11,874 bases of DNA from an uncultured Rubellimicrobium sp. (GTDB lineage Bacteria > Pseudomonadota > Alphaproteobacteria > Rhodobacterales > Rhodobacteraceae). The stretch lies in assembly GCA_902805995.1 (NCBI GenBank), contig CADCUU010000395.1, positions 1 through 11,874 on the forward strand, given 5' to 3'. The notes beneath the pieces were generated by a model. The model was not told the origin of the DNA. It ran no database searches and saw nothing but the letters and a program-made list of their open reading frames with translations. Below are positions 1 to 5,408 of this stretch, piece after piece (within the stretch, counting starts at the first letter, position 1; each line of letters starts with the position of its first letter). The translations under genes were made by a program, and so were the position numbers.

Positions 1-387
1 GCGCGGGCCTTTCGGGGCAAGGTCGCGCCGGTCAAGGCCGCGCTGCTCGACCAGACGGTCGTGGCAGGCCTGGGCAACATCTACGTCTCCGAGGCGCTGG
101 CGCGGGCGGGCATCCACCCCGCGCGGGCGGCGGGACGGATCTCGGAGGCGCGGCTGGAGCGGCTCGTGCCCGCGATCCGGGACGTGCTGGCCGAGGCTAT
201 CGAGGCAGGCGGCTCCACGCTGCGGGACCACCGGCAGACGGATGGGGAGCTGGGCTACTTCCAGCACAGGTTCCGCGCCTATGACCGCGAAGGGCAGCCC
301 TGCCTGAACGATGGCTGCGGGGGCACCGTGCGGCGAATCGTCCAAAGCGGGCGGTCCACCTATTACTGCCCGGCCTGTCAGAGGTAG
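1..387 (+). CDS. mutM: Formamidopyrimidine-DNA glycosylase, C-terminal part (5' end outside window)
   Basis: MutM/Fpg removes oxidised purines such as 8-oxoguanine and nicks the abasic site by its AP-lyase activity. Only the last 128 residues are present, read in frame from base 1, so the catalytic N-terminal proline lies upstream of the window. The fragment contains the helix-two-turn-helix region ([19 protein letters not shown]), the [18 protein letters not shown] segment and a complete C-terminal zinc finger. The finger has a CX4C pair (CLNDGC), the conserved [12 protein letters not shown] stretch and a CPAC pair just before the TAG stop. The finger ends right at the C-terminus, as is normal for the family, so this end is intact. 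The gene lies directly upstream of rpsT, an arrangement common in Rhodobacterales. The alternative, endonuclease VIII (Nei), is less likely given the QSGRSTYYC signature. Confidence 0.95.
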   Translation, partial: ARAFRGKVAPVKAALLDQTVVAGLGNIYVSEALARAGIHPARAAGRISEARLERLVPAIRDVLAEAIEAGGSTLRDHRQTDGELGYFQHRFRAYDREGQPCLNDGCGGTVRRIVQSGRSTYYCPACQR

Positions 388-392
388 CGCGG

Positions 393-421
393 TTGACACC
401 CGGCCGCTTCCCGTCTAGGGA
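393..421 (+). promoter_or_regulatory. Candidate rpsT promoter
   Basis: A perfect -35 hexamer TTGACA at 393-398 begins 5 nt after the mutM stop. A -10 placed at 17-bp spacing (TAGGGA, 416-421) matches the consensus poorly, so the exact -10 is uncertain; weak -10 elements are common in high-GC alphaproteobacteria. The predicted start lies about 35 nt upstream of the rpsT ATG, a sensible leader for a ribosomal protein gene. Confidence 0.45.
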
Positions 422-463
422 CGCGGCTTCAGATTCAACCCCTGCCGCGGGACCTCATAACAC

Positions 464-754
464 ATGGCCAATACGCCCCAGTCCGAGAAGCGCGCCCGCC
501 AGGCGCAGGCGCGCACCATCGTGAACAAGATGCGCAAGTCGCGCATCCGCACCTACCTCCGCAAGGTCGAGGAGGCGATCGCCTCCGGCGATCAAGACGC
601 CGCGCGCGAAGCGCTGCGCCAGGCTCAGCCGGAGCTGATGCGCGGCGTGTCCAAGGGCGTGTTCAAGAAGAACACCGCCTCCCGCAAGATTTCGCGGCTC
701 TCGTCGCGCGTGAAGGCCGTGGGCGTCGCCGCCTCGGCACAAGCCACCGTCTGA
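464..754 (+). CDS. rpsT: 30S ribosomal protein S20
   Basis: S20 is a primary 16S rRNA-binding protein of the small ribosomal subunit. The 96-residue product has the classic S20 opening [15 protein letters not shown], a lysine/arginine-rich helical body ([22 protein letters not shown]) and the diagnostic [19 protein letters not shown] segment near the C-terminus. Length is a little above the usual 85-90 residues because of a short Ala-rich tail ([10 protein letters not shown]). The Shine-Dalgarno is weak: only GCGGGA at 447-452, 11 nt before the ATG. The gene appears monocistronic, with a candidate TTGACA promoter upstream and an intrinsic terminator 25 nt downstream of the stop. Confidence 0.97.
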   Translation: MANTPQSEKRARQAQARTIVNKMRKSRIRTYLRKVEEAIASGDQDAAREALRQAQPELMRGVSKGVFKKNTASRKISRLSSRVKAVGVAASAQATV

Positions 755-778
755 TTCAACGGACCTCGCGGCACGAAG

Positions 779-808
779 GGGCGCGTCCTGAACGGGACGC
801 GCCCTTTT
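779..808 (+). terminator. Intrinsic terminator of rpsT
   Basis: A perfect 10-bp GC-rich stem (GGGCGCGTCC at 779-788 with GGACGCGCCC at 795-804) closes a 6-nt loop and is followed at once by TTTT (805-808). It lies 25 nt after the rpsT stop. It should insulate the intergenic region and dnaA from rpsT transcription. Confidence 0.9.
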
Positions 809-863
809 GTCGTGTCTGCGCGGGCGTCGCTGCGCGCGAGGCGTCGTCGTGCGAGGATCGGGC

Positions 864-890
864 GGCCTTGCCCAGAGGCAGGCCAAGGCC
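864..890. repeat. Inverted repeat GGCCTTG/CAAGGCC
   Basis: GGCCTTG at 864-870 and CAAGGCC at 884-890 are perfect 7-bp arms around a 13-nt spacer. It is not followed by a T run on either strand, so it is not an obvious intrinsic terminator. It is the first of a series of dyads in the rpsT-dnaA spacer. Role unknown. Confidence 0.5.
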
Positions 891-910
891 TGACCTCCGC
901 ACTTGGCACG

Positions 911-986
911 TCAGGATAACACCCTCTTCGCGTCCCCCAAGTCGAGCCCGCCGACCTGACCCCCTGACTCGGAGTTCCGAGGATAA
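911..986 (-). promoter_or_regulatory. Pair of DnaA-box-like sequences (TTATCC core)
   Basis: On the minus strand, 911-919 reads TTATCCTGA and 978-986 reads TTATCCTCG. Each shares 7 of 9 positions with the consensus TTATCCACA, including the whole TTATCC core. Both point the same way and are 67 bp apart, at the left edge of the GANTC cluster. They could be weak DnaA sites for oriC or for dnaA autoregulation, but degenerate matches like these can also occur by chance. Confidence 0.3.
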
Positions 987-1036
987 GGCAGCTGCCGTCA
1001 CCCATTTCGAACTGATTCCTGTCTTGGCAGACCTTA

Positions 1037-1111
1037 CGGCGTGAAACGCCGATCCCTGCAAAGGCTGGTCCCTCCTCGTTTCACCGGGCCTGCTACGGCC
1101 CGCTTCGGTGA
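1037..1111. repeat. Overlapping inverted repeats with mutually exclusive pairings
   Basis: Local hairpin A is CGGCG (1037-1041) with CGCCG (1047-1051) around TGAAA. Local hairpin B is TCACC-GGGCC (1081-1090) with GGCCC (1097-1101) and GGTGA (1107-1111), with a 5-nt bulge on the 3' side. A longer-range perfect 8-bp dyad, GTGAAACG (1041-1048) with CGTTTCAC (1077-1084), uses bases from both, so it excludes them. A CGCTTCG direct repeat is also present (1101-1107, 1114-1120). It may be an operator array, a cruciform-forming site or part of a transcript; nothing here identifies a known RNA family. Confidence 0.45.
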
Positions 1112-1203
1112 GTCGCTTCGACCTTTGCCGATTCTCTGCTGAGTCATTGAGGTTCCTGCAGATTCGCCGCCCCGAGTCGGTCCTCGCCAGCCCGGTTCCG
1201 CTG

Positions 1204-1221
1204 CTTAGCTGAAAAATTTCC
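1204..1221. other. Short AT-rich patch in the GANTC cluster
   Basis: The stretch containing GAAAAATTTC (1211-1220) is the only clearly AT-rich segment in the rpsT-dnaA spacer. It sits between the two densest groups of GANTC sites (1110-1178 and 1232-1309). It could serve as an unwinding element or promoter UP-like sequence, but it is much shorter than a usual origin unwinding region. Confidence 0.25.
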
Positions 1222-1227
1222 GCCGTC

Positions 1228-1283
1228 GTGCGACTCCGTCACAAGCCTGTGACAGGACTCGGCTGAATCCTGAGGAGTCGCGC
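1228..1283. other. Potential three-way-junction structure built around GANTC sites
   Basis: The outer stem pairs GCGACTCC (1230-1237) with GGAGTCGC (1274-1281), extendable by a G-T wobble and a G-C pair to 1228/1283. Directly inside lie two hairpins: GTCACA (1238-1243) with TGTGAC (1248-1253), and AGGACTC (1254-1260) with GAATCCT (1265-1271), the latter with one mismatch. Only two bases are left unpaired next to the outer stem. Four GANTC sites (1232, 1256, 1265, 1275) lie within the stems, two of them facing each other in the outer stem. It could be a DNA cruciform, a nested set of protein-binding dyads, or a structured RNA. The sequence does not say which. Confidence 0.45.
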
Positions 1284-1425
1284 AGGTCGGGTTTCGCGAG
1301 CCCCGATTCGGAGGGGCGCAGCCCTCGGTCAAGCGAGTTGTTCAGTTGCGAGACCTCACGGGCTTGCTACCTTCTCCCTGCGATTCCAAGCGTTCCTGGG
1401 GGAATGATGGGATCGGCGCGACGCC

Positions 1426-1461
1426 GGTGCCGCATCCCTGCCAGGATGCTTCTCCGGCACC
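1426..1461 (+). repeat. Long bulged hairpin in the dnaA upstream region
   Basis: GGTGCC (1426-1431) pairs with GGCACC (1456-1461), and immediately inside GCATCC (1432-1437) pairs with GGATGC (1444-1449) around a 6-nt loop. This gives 12 base pairs in all, with a 6-nt bulge (1450-1455). If the dnaA transcript starts upstream of this point, it would be a stable element of a long 5' leader; otherwise it may be an operator-like dyad. Confidence 0.4.
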
Positions 1462-1485
1462 ATGATGACACCGGGCCCTGCCAGG
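1436..1485. repeat. Direct repeat of a near-palindromic 10-mer, CCCTGCCAGG
   Basis: CCCTGCCAGG occurs at 1436-1445 and 1476-1485, exactly 40 bp apart (close to four helical turns). Its core CCTG-C-CAGG is an odd palindrome, the shape expected of a dimer-binding operator half-pair. The left copy overlaps the loop of the 1426-1461 hairpin. No matching regulator is identified. Confidence 0.3.
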
Positions 1486-1627
1486 TCCGGTCGTGGGATA
1501 CATCGCGCCGATATGGGTTGGGCTGCGCTGCCACGCGGCCCCGTCCGACACGCGCCGTCCTTTGGGCGGGGCGCTGTGCCTTGCATCCATCCCCCCGGGA
1601 ACGCCTTAGGGCGCGACACTGGGGCGA

Positions 1628-1658
1628 GGTCCTGGGGGACCGGCAGGCTGTGGCCTGC
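1628..1658 (+). promoter_or_regulatory. Tandem hairpins just upstream of the dnaA ribosome-binding site
   Basis: GGTCC (1628-1632) pairs with GGACC (1637-1641) around a 4-nt loop. One base later GCAGGC (1643-1648) pairs perfectly with GCCTGC (1653-1658) around TGTG. The dnaA Shine-Dalgarno GAGGA (1666-1670) begins 8 nt later. Placement so near the ribosome-binding site suggests an effect on dnaA translation or mRNA stability, but this is inferred. Confidence 0.4.
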
Positions 1659-1677
1659 TCGATGCGAGGACGATGAC

Positions 1678-3069
1678 ATGGCAGACGGCGCAGGCTTCGG
1701 GGCGATGCTGGACAACGGGGCGGAGGCGCTCTGGGCGCAATGCCGCGCGACGCTCAAGGACCGCGTGGGCGCCGGGAGCTTCCAGAGCTGGATCGCGCCG
1801 CTGCATCTCGCTGCCATCGAGGACGGGGTCGCCACCCTCGTCGTGCCGACGGCCTTCCTGGGCTCCTATGTCGCGCGCAACTTCCAGGAGGACATCCTGA
1901 CCGTGCTGGCCCAGGCGGGCTATCCGGCGAGCCGCCTCGTCTTCGCGCCGCAGGGCCGGGTCATCGCCGGGGCCACCCCGGTCGCCGCTACGGCCCAGGT
2001 TCAAGCGCCAGCCGCCGTGGCCGAGATGCCGGAGGAGGGGAGCCGCCTTGACCCCCGACTGACCTTCGACCGCTTCGTGGTGGGCAAGTCCAACGAACTC
2101 GCGCACGCCGCCGCGCGCCGCGTGGCCGAGGGGCATACGGGCTTCAACCCGCTCTTCCTCCATGGCGGCGTGGGCCTGGGCAAGACCCACCTCATGCAGG
2201 CCATCGCGCAGGAGATGCGGGCACGGAACCCGCAGGCCCGTGTGCTGTACCTGTCGGCCGAGCAGTTCATGATCCGCTTCGTGAGCGCGCTTCGCGACCG
2301 CAAGATGATGGACTTCAAGCAGGCCTTCCGCGCCGTGGATATCCTGATGGTGGACGATATCCAGTTCATCGCCGGCAAGGACTCCACGCAGGAGGAGTTC
2401 TTCCATACGTTCAACGCGCTGGTCGATCAGGGCAAGCAGATCGTCCTGACGGCCGATCGCTCCCCCGTGGAGATCGGGTCGCTCGAGGAGCGGGTAACCT
2501 CGCGGCTGCAGTCCGGCCTTGTGGTGCAGGTCCATGCCGCGGACTACGAGCTTCGGCTGGGCGTCCTTCAGGCGAAGCTCGCCGTGGCACAGAGCACGGA
2601 GCCCAACCTGCGCATGGCAGAAGGGGTGCTCGAATTCCTCGCGGCCCGCGTGACGTCGAACCTCCGCGTCCTTGAAGGCGCCCTCACCCGGCTCGTGGCG
2701 CAGGCCAATCTCGTGGGGCGCGAGGTCACGCTCGACCTCGCCCGCGACACCCTGGGCGACGTGCTGCGCGCGAGCGACCGCAAGGTGTCCATCGAGGAGA
2801 TCCAGCGCAAGGTGGCCGAGCACTACCACATCCGCTTGGCCGACCTGATCGGCCCCAAGCGGCTGCGCAGCTTCGCACGGCCCCGGCAGGTGGCGATGTT
2901 CCTCGCCAAGACCATGACCAGCCGGTCGCTGCCCGATATCGGCCGCCGCTTCGGCGGGCGTGACCACACCACCGTCATGCATGGGGTGCGCCGGATCGAG
3001 GAGCTGCGCGTCGCGGATTCGCAGATCGCCGACGACCTAGAGATGCTCCGCCGCGCCCTGGAGGCCTGA
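1678..3069 (+). CDS. dnaA: Chromosomal replication initiator protein DnaA
   Basis: DnaA binds origin DnaA boxes as an ATP-bound oligomer, melts DNA and recruits helicase; it is also a transcription factor. The 463-residue product has all four domains: domain I (residues about 15-90), a short Ala/Gln-rich linker, an AAA+ core and a C-terminal DNA-binding domain. Visible motifs are Walker A GGVGLGKT (163-170), Walker B LMVDD (223-227), the sensor-1 segment VLTADR, the LEERVTSRLQSGL arginine-finger region and the DnaA-box recognition motif RDHTTV (428-433). I chose ATG 1678 because GAGGA lies 7 nt upstream and the protein then has the family's usual length. An in-frame ATG at 1462 would add 72 unrelated residues. 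Upstream is a long structured spacer with a GANTC cluster, which suggests cell-cycle control. Confidence 0.97.
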   Translation: MADGAGFGAMLDNGAEALWAQCRATLKDRVGAGSFQSWIAPLHLAAIEDGVATLVVPTAFLGSYVARNFQEDILTVLAQAGYPASRLVFAPQGRVIAGATPVAATAQVQAPAAVAEMPEEGSRLDPRLTFDRFVVGKSNELAHAAARRVAEGHTGFNPLFLHGGVGLGKTHLMQAIAQEMRARNPQARVLYLSAEQFMIRFVSALRDRKMMDFKQAFRAVDILMVDDIQFIAGKDSTQEEFFHTFNALVDQGKQIVLTADRSPVEIGSLEERVTSRLQSGLVVQVHAADYELRLGVLQAKLAVAQSTEPNLRMAEGVLEFLAARVTSNLRVLEGALTRLVAQANLVGREVTLDLARDTLGDVLRASDRKVSIEEIQRKVAEHYHIRLADLIGPKRLRSFARPRQVAMFLAKTMTSRSLPDIGRRFGGRDHTTVMHGVRRIEELRVADSQIADDLEMLRRALEA

Positions 3070-3154
3070 AGCGCACAAGGCACTTGAGGGAAACCGCAAA
3101 GGCTGGCAGGGTCCGCGTCCCGGGCCAGGGCGCGGGACAATAAGGGTCCGAGAC
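3070..3154 (+). promoter_or_regulatory. dnaA-dnaN spacer with hairpin and a repeat shared with the dnaA upstream region
   Basis: This 85-bp spacer contains GTCCCG (3117-3122) able to pair with CGGGAC (3133-3138), ending 3 nt before the dnaN Shine-Dalgarno AAGGG (3142-3146). It also holds an 11-bp sequence, GCAAAGGCTGG (3096-3106), found exactly again at 1058-1068 upstream of dnaA. No good sigma-70 promoter is visible. dnaN may be cotranscribed with dnaA or have its own unrecognised promoter. Confidence 0.35.
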
Positions 3155-4273
3155 ATGAAGATCAGCATCGAGAAGGCGGTCCTCTCCAAGGCCGTGGCGC
3201 AGGCGCAATCCGTCGTGGAGCGCCGCAACACGATCCCGATCCTGGCCAACGTCCTGATCGAGGCGGAAGACGAGGGCGTCCGCTTCCGTGCGACCGACCT
3301 CGACATCGAAGTGGTCGACCGTGCCACGGCCCGCGTGGACCAGAAGGGCGCCACGACCGTGGGCGCGCTCATGCTCAACGAGATCGTCCGCAAGCTGGGC
3401 GATGGCGCTCTCGTGACGCTGTCCACGCAAGGCGCGCCCGGTCGGCTGACCATCGAGGCGGGGCGCTCGACCTTCCAGCTCTCGACCCTTCCGGTCGAGG
3501 ATTTCCCGAACATGGCCTCGCCCGATTACACCACGACCTTCGAGGCCCCGGCCCCGCTGCTGCGGCGGCTTTTCGACAAGTCGAAGTTCGCGATCTCGAC
3601 CGAGGAGACGCGCTATTACCTGAACGGCGTGTACTTCCATGTCTCGCAAGGCGACGGGGGCGCCGTGCTGCGCGCCGTAGCGACCGACGGCCACCGCCTC
3701 GCCCGCATCGACGCGCCGCTGCCCGATGGCGCGCAGGGGATGCCCGGCGTGATCGTGCCCCGCAAGACGGTGAACGAGTTGCGCAAGCTGCTCGACGACG
3801 ACGAGGCCGTCATCAAGGTGTCCGTCTCCGACACCAAGATCCGCTTCGAGACGCCGACGCTCACCCTCACCTCCAAGGTGATCGACGGGACTTTCCCGGA
3901 TTACACCCGTGTGATCCCGCAAGCGAACGCCAAGCGGCTGGAGGTTGACGCCAAGGAGTTCGCCAAGGCCGTCGACCGCGTGGCAACCGTGTCCTCAGAG
4001 CGGTCCCGCGCCGTGAAGCTCAACCTCGACGAGGACCGGCTGATTCTATCGGTGAACGCTCCGGACTCGGGCACCGCCGAGGAGGAGCTTGCCGTGGCCT
4101 ATGGCGATGATAAGCTCGAGATCGGCTTCAATGCCAAATACCTCCTGGAGATCGCGCATCAGGTGGATCGCGAGAATGCGGTGTTCCTGTTCGAATCGTC
4201 ATCCCATCCGACCGTGATGCGCGAAGGCGACGACCAGAGCGCGCTCTATGTCGTGATGCCGATGCGGGTGTGA
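3155..4273 (+). CDS. dnaN: DNA polymerase III beta subunit (sliding clamp)
   Basis: The beta clamp is a ring-shaped homodimer that encircles DNA and tethers DNA polymerase III; it also binds Hda, MutL, ligase and other partners. The 372-residue product has the length for three repeated clamp domains. It begins MKISIEKAVLSKAVAQAQSV, followed by the RRNTIPILANVLIEA region typical of domain 1. It ends with the conserved YVVMPMRV tail, a C-terminal segment that forms part of the partner-binding pocket. The ATG at 3155 has AAGGG 8 nt upstream. It sits 85 nt after dnaA and 28 nt before recF, the widely conserved dnaA-dnaN-recF order, and looks intact. Confidence 0.98.
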   Translation: MKISIEKAVLSKAVAQAQSVVERRNTIPILANVLIEAEDEGVRFRATDLDIEVVDRATARVDQKGATTVGALMLNEIVRKLGDGALVTLSTQGAPGRLTIEAGRSTFQLSTLPVEDFPNMASPDYTTTFEAPAPLLRRLFDKSKFAISTEETRYYLNGVYFHVSQGDGGAVLRAVATDGHRLARIDAPLPDGAQGMPGVIVPRKTVNELRKLLDDDEAVIKVSVSDTKIRFETPTLTLTSKVIDGTFPDYTRVIPQANAKRLEVDAKEFAKAVDRVATVSSERSRAVKLNLDEDRLILSVNAPDSGTAEEELAVAYGDDKLEIGFNAKYLLEIAHQVDRENAVFLFESSSHPTVMREGDDQSALYVVMPMRV

Positions 4274-4301
4274 CGGGTCTGGTTTGACGGGGCCTGATTT
4301 G

Positions 4302-5408
4302 ATGGGGCCGCATCTCCAGACCCTGGCGCTGTCGCAGTTCCGCAGCCATGCCCGCGCGCGGCTCCTCTTCGATGGCCGCCCCGTGGCGCTGCACGGACCG
4401 AATGGGGCTGGCAAGACCAACCTGCTGGAAGCCGTGTCCTTTCTGTCCCCCGGCCGGGGGCTGCGCCGCGCCAGTGCCGACGAGATCGGGCGCCGCGCCG
4501 AAGGGGTGGGCTGGAAGGTGGCCGCCACGCTTGCCGTACCCGGCCTGATCCACGAGGTGGAAACGCAGTCCCTTCCGGGTGAGGCAAGGACCGTGCGTAT
4601 CGACGGCAAGGCCGCCTCGCAGCTCGACCTTGCGCGGCTCGTGCCTGTCCTGTGGCTCGTCCCGTCGATGGACCGGATATGGACCGAAGGGGCCGAGGGG
4701 CGCCGCCGCTTCCTGGACCGCGCCTGCCTGAGCCTCTTCCCCGACCACGGCGAGGCGTCGCTGGCCTTTGAGAAGGCCATGCGGGAGCGCAACCGCCTGC
4801 TCAAGGACGGCTCACGCGACGCTCATTGGTACGGGGCACTGGAGTCGCAGATGGCCCAAGCCGGGACGCGCATCGCCCGCAACCGCGACGCCACCATTGC
4901 GCGCCTGATGGAAGCGCAGGGCCAAGCGGAGACGGCCTTTCCCGCCGCGACCCTGTCCATCACCTACCCCGAGGACCCGCTGCCCCCGAGCGAGGAGCTT
5001 TACGCCCAGGGGCTGGAGCGGGGCCGCTGGCGCGACATGGCCGCTGGGCGCAGCCTTCTCGGGCCGCACAGGGCCGACCTTGAGGCCGTTTGGACCGCCA
5101 AAGGAGTCGCCGCGCGGGATTGCTCCACGGGGGAGCAGAAGGCGCTCCTGGTCTCTCTGATCCTCGCCAACGCCCGCGCCATCGAGGCGGATGGCACCGC
5201 GCCGCTCCTCCTCCTCGACGAGGTAGCCGCCCATCTCGACCCCAGCCGCCGCGCGAGCCTTTACGACGAGGTCTGCGGCCTGGGCCTCCAGGCCTTCATG
5301 ACGGGAACGGAGCCCGGGCTCTTTGCCGAGCTGGGGGCCCGCGCGCAGCACTGGGAGGCCGCCGAGGAGGGCGGCGTCTCGCATCTGATCGAACGGAGCC
5401 CACCATGA
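4302..5408 (+). CDS. recF: DNA replication and repair protein RecF
   Basis: RecF is an SMC/ABC-type ATPase that works with RecO and RecR to load RecA at single-strand gaps and to restart stalled forks. With the ATG at 4302 the product is 368 residues, normal for the family. It opens MGPHLQTLALSQFRSH, matching the usual RecF start (L-x-L-x-x-FRSH). Walker A GPNGAGKT is at residues 32-39. Near the C-terminus are the ABC signature STGEQKALL and Walker B LLLLLDEVAAHLD with the D-loop. A TTG at 4284 is in frame and would add six residues, but the ATG fits the family alignment better and has a GGGG-containing sequence at a suitable distance. The stop codon overlaps the start of the next gene (ATGA), implying translational coupling. 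Confidence 0.95.
   Translation: MGPHLQTLALSQFRSHARARLLFDGRPVALHGPNGAGKTNLLEAVSFLSPGRGLRRASADEIGRRAEGVGWKVAATLAVPGLIHEVETQSLPGEARTVRIDGKAASQLDLARLVPVLWLVPSMDRIWTEGAEGRRRFLDRACLSLFPDHGEASLAFEKAMRERNRLLKDGSRDAHWYGALESQMAQAGTRIARNRDATIARLMEAQGQAETAFPAATLSITYPEDPLPPSEELYAQGLERGRWRDMAAGRSLLGPHRADLEAVWTAKGVAARDCSTGEQKALLVSLILANARAIEADGTAPLLLLDEVAAHLDPSRRASLYDEVCGLGLQAFMTGTEPGLFAELGARAQHWEAAEEGGVSHLIERSPP

Larger units (their letters stand above)
966..1386. promoter_or_regulatory. Dense cluster of 13 GANTC (CcrM-type) methylation sites
   Basis: GANTC occurs at 966, 1014, 1110, 1130, 1141, 1161, 1174, 1232, 1256, 1265, 1275, 1305 and 1382 (first base). That is 13 sites in 421 bp, versus about 19 counted by eye in the remaining 11.4 kb. 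GANTC is the target of the cell-cycle-regulated adenine methyltransferase CcrM of alphaproteobacteria. Its methylation state reports passage of the replication fork and can alter promoter activity; in Caulobacter dnaA transcription responds to it. Many spacings (20, 11, 20, 9, 10, 30) are near multiples of one helical turn. Confidence 0.75.
809..1677. other. Long rpsT-dnaA intergenic region; candidate replication origin or dnaA control region
   Basis: No convincing gene is found in these 869 bases: the longest frames (112 aa forward, 159 aa reverse) look like GC-rich noise and have no recognisable domain. The left half (about 860-1390) is rich in inverted repeats and GANTC sites and holds the only AT-rich patch, GAAAAATTTC at 1211-1220. 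The right half (about 1390-1677) lacks GANTC and has hairpins leading up to the dnaA ribosome-binding site. An origin next to dnaA is common in bacteria, but in Caulobacter the origin lies next to hemE, so proximity alone is weak evidence. I found no perfect TTATNCACA box on either strand. The call of origin is inference from the methylation-site cluster and the position. Confidence 0.4.

Noticed and set aside
1238..1253. CRP/FNR-type operator
   Set aside because: The dyad reads GTCACA-N4-TGTGAC, the reverse half-site order and the wrong spacing for TGTGA-N6-TCACA; it is better described as a generic dyad within the nested palindrome.
1338..1676. 112-residue forward frame in the rpsT-dnaA spacer
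   Set aside because: Composition is Arg/Pro/Cys-rich noise typical of off-frame reading in GC-rich DNA, no domain is recognisable, no good ribosome-binding site is present, and it runs into the dnaA start region.
1462..1677. In-frame 72-residue N-terminal extension of DnaA
   Set aside because: The extra residues have no similarity in style to DnaA domain I, the region contains hairpins, and ATG 1678 has a good ribosome-binding site and gives the normal length.
809..1677. CtrA-binding sites (TTAA-N7-TTAA) as in the Caulobacter origin
   Set aside because: No TTAA was found in the spacer, so Caulobacter-like CtrA control of this region is not supported.
1606..2982. 458-residue minus-strand frame opposite dnaA
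   Set aside because: Antisense shadow of dnaA caused by high GC and biased third positions; His/Gly/Arg-rich with no domain. Similar long antisense frames opposite dnaN (2975-3922) and gyrB (7654-9057) were rejected for the same reason.
4284..4301. TTG start for recF six codons upstream
   Set aside because: The ATG at 4302 gives the typical RecF N-terminus and a usual start codon; TTG would add residues not seen in the family.
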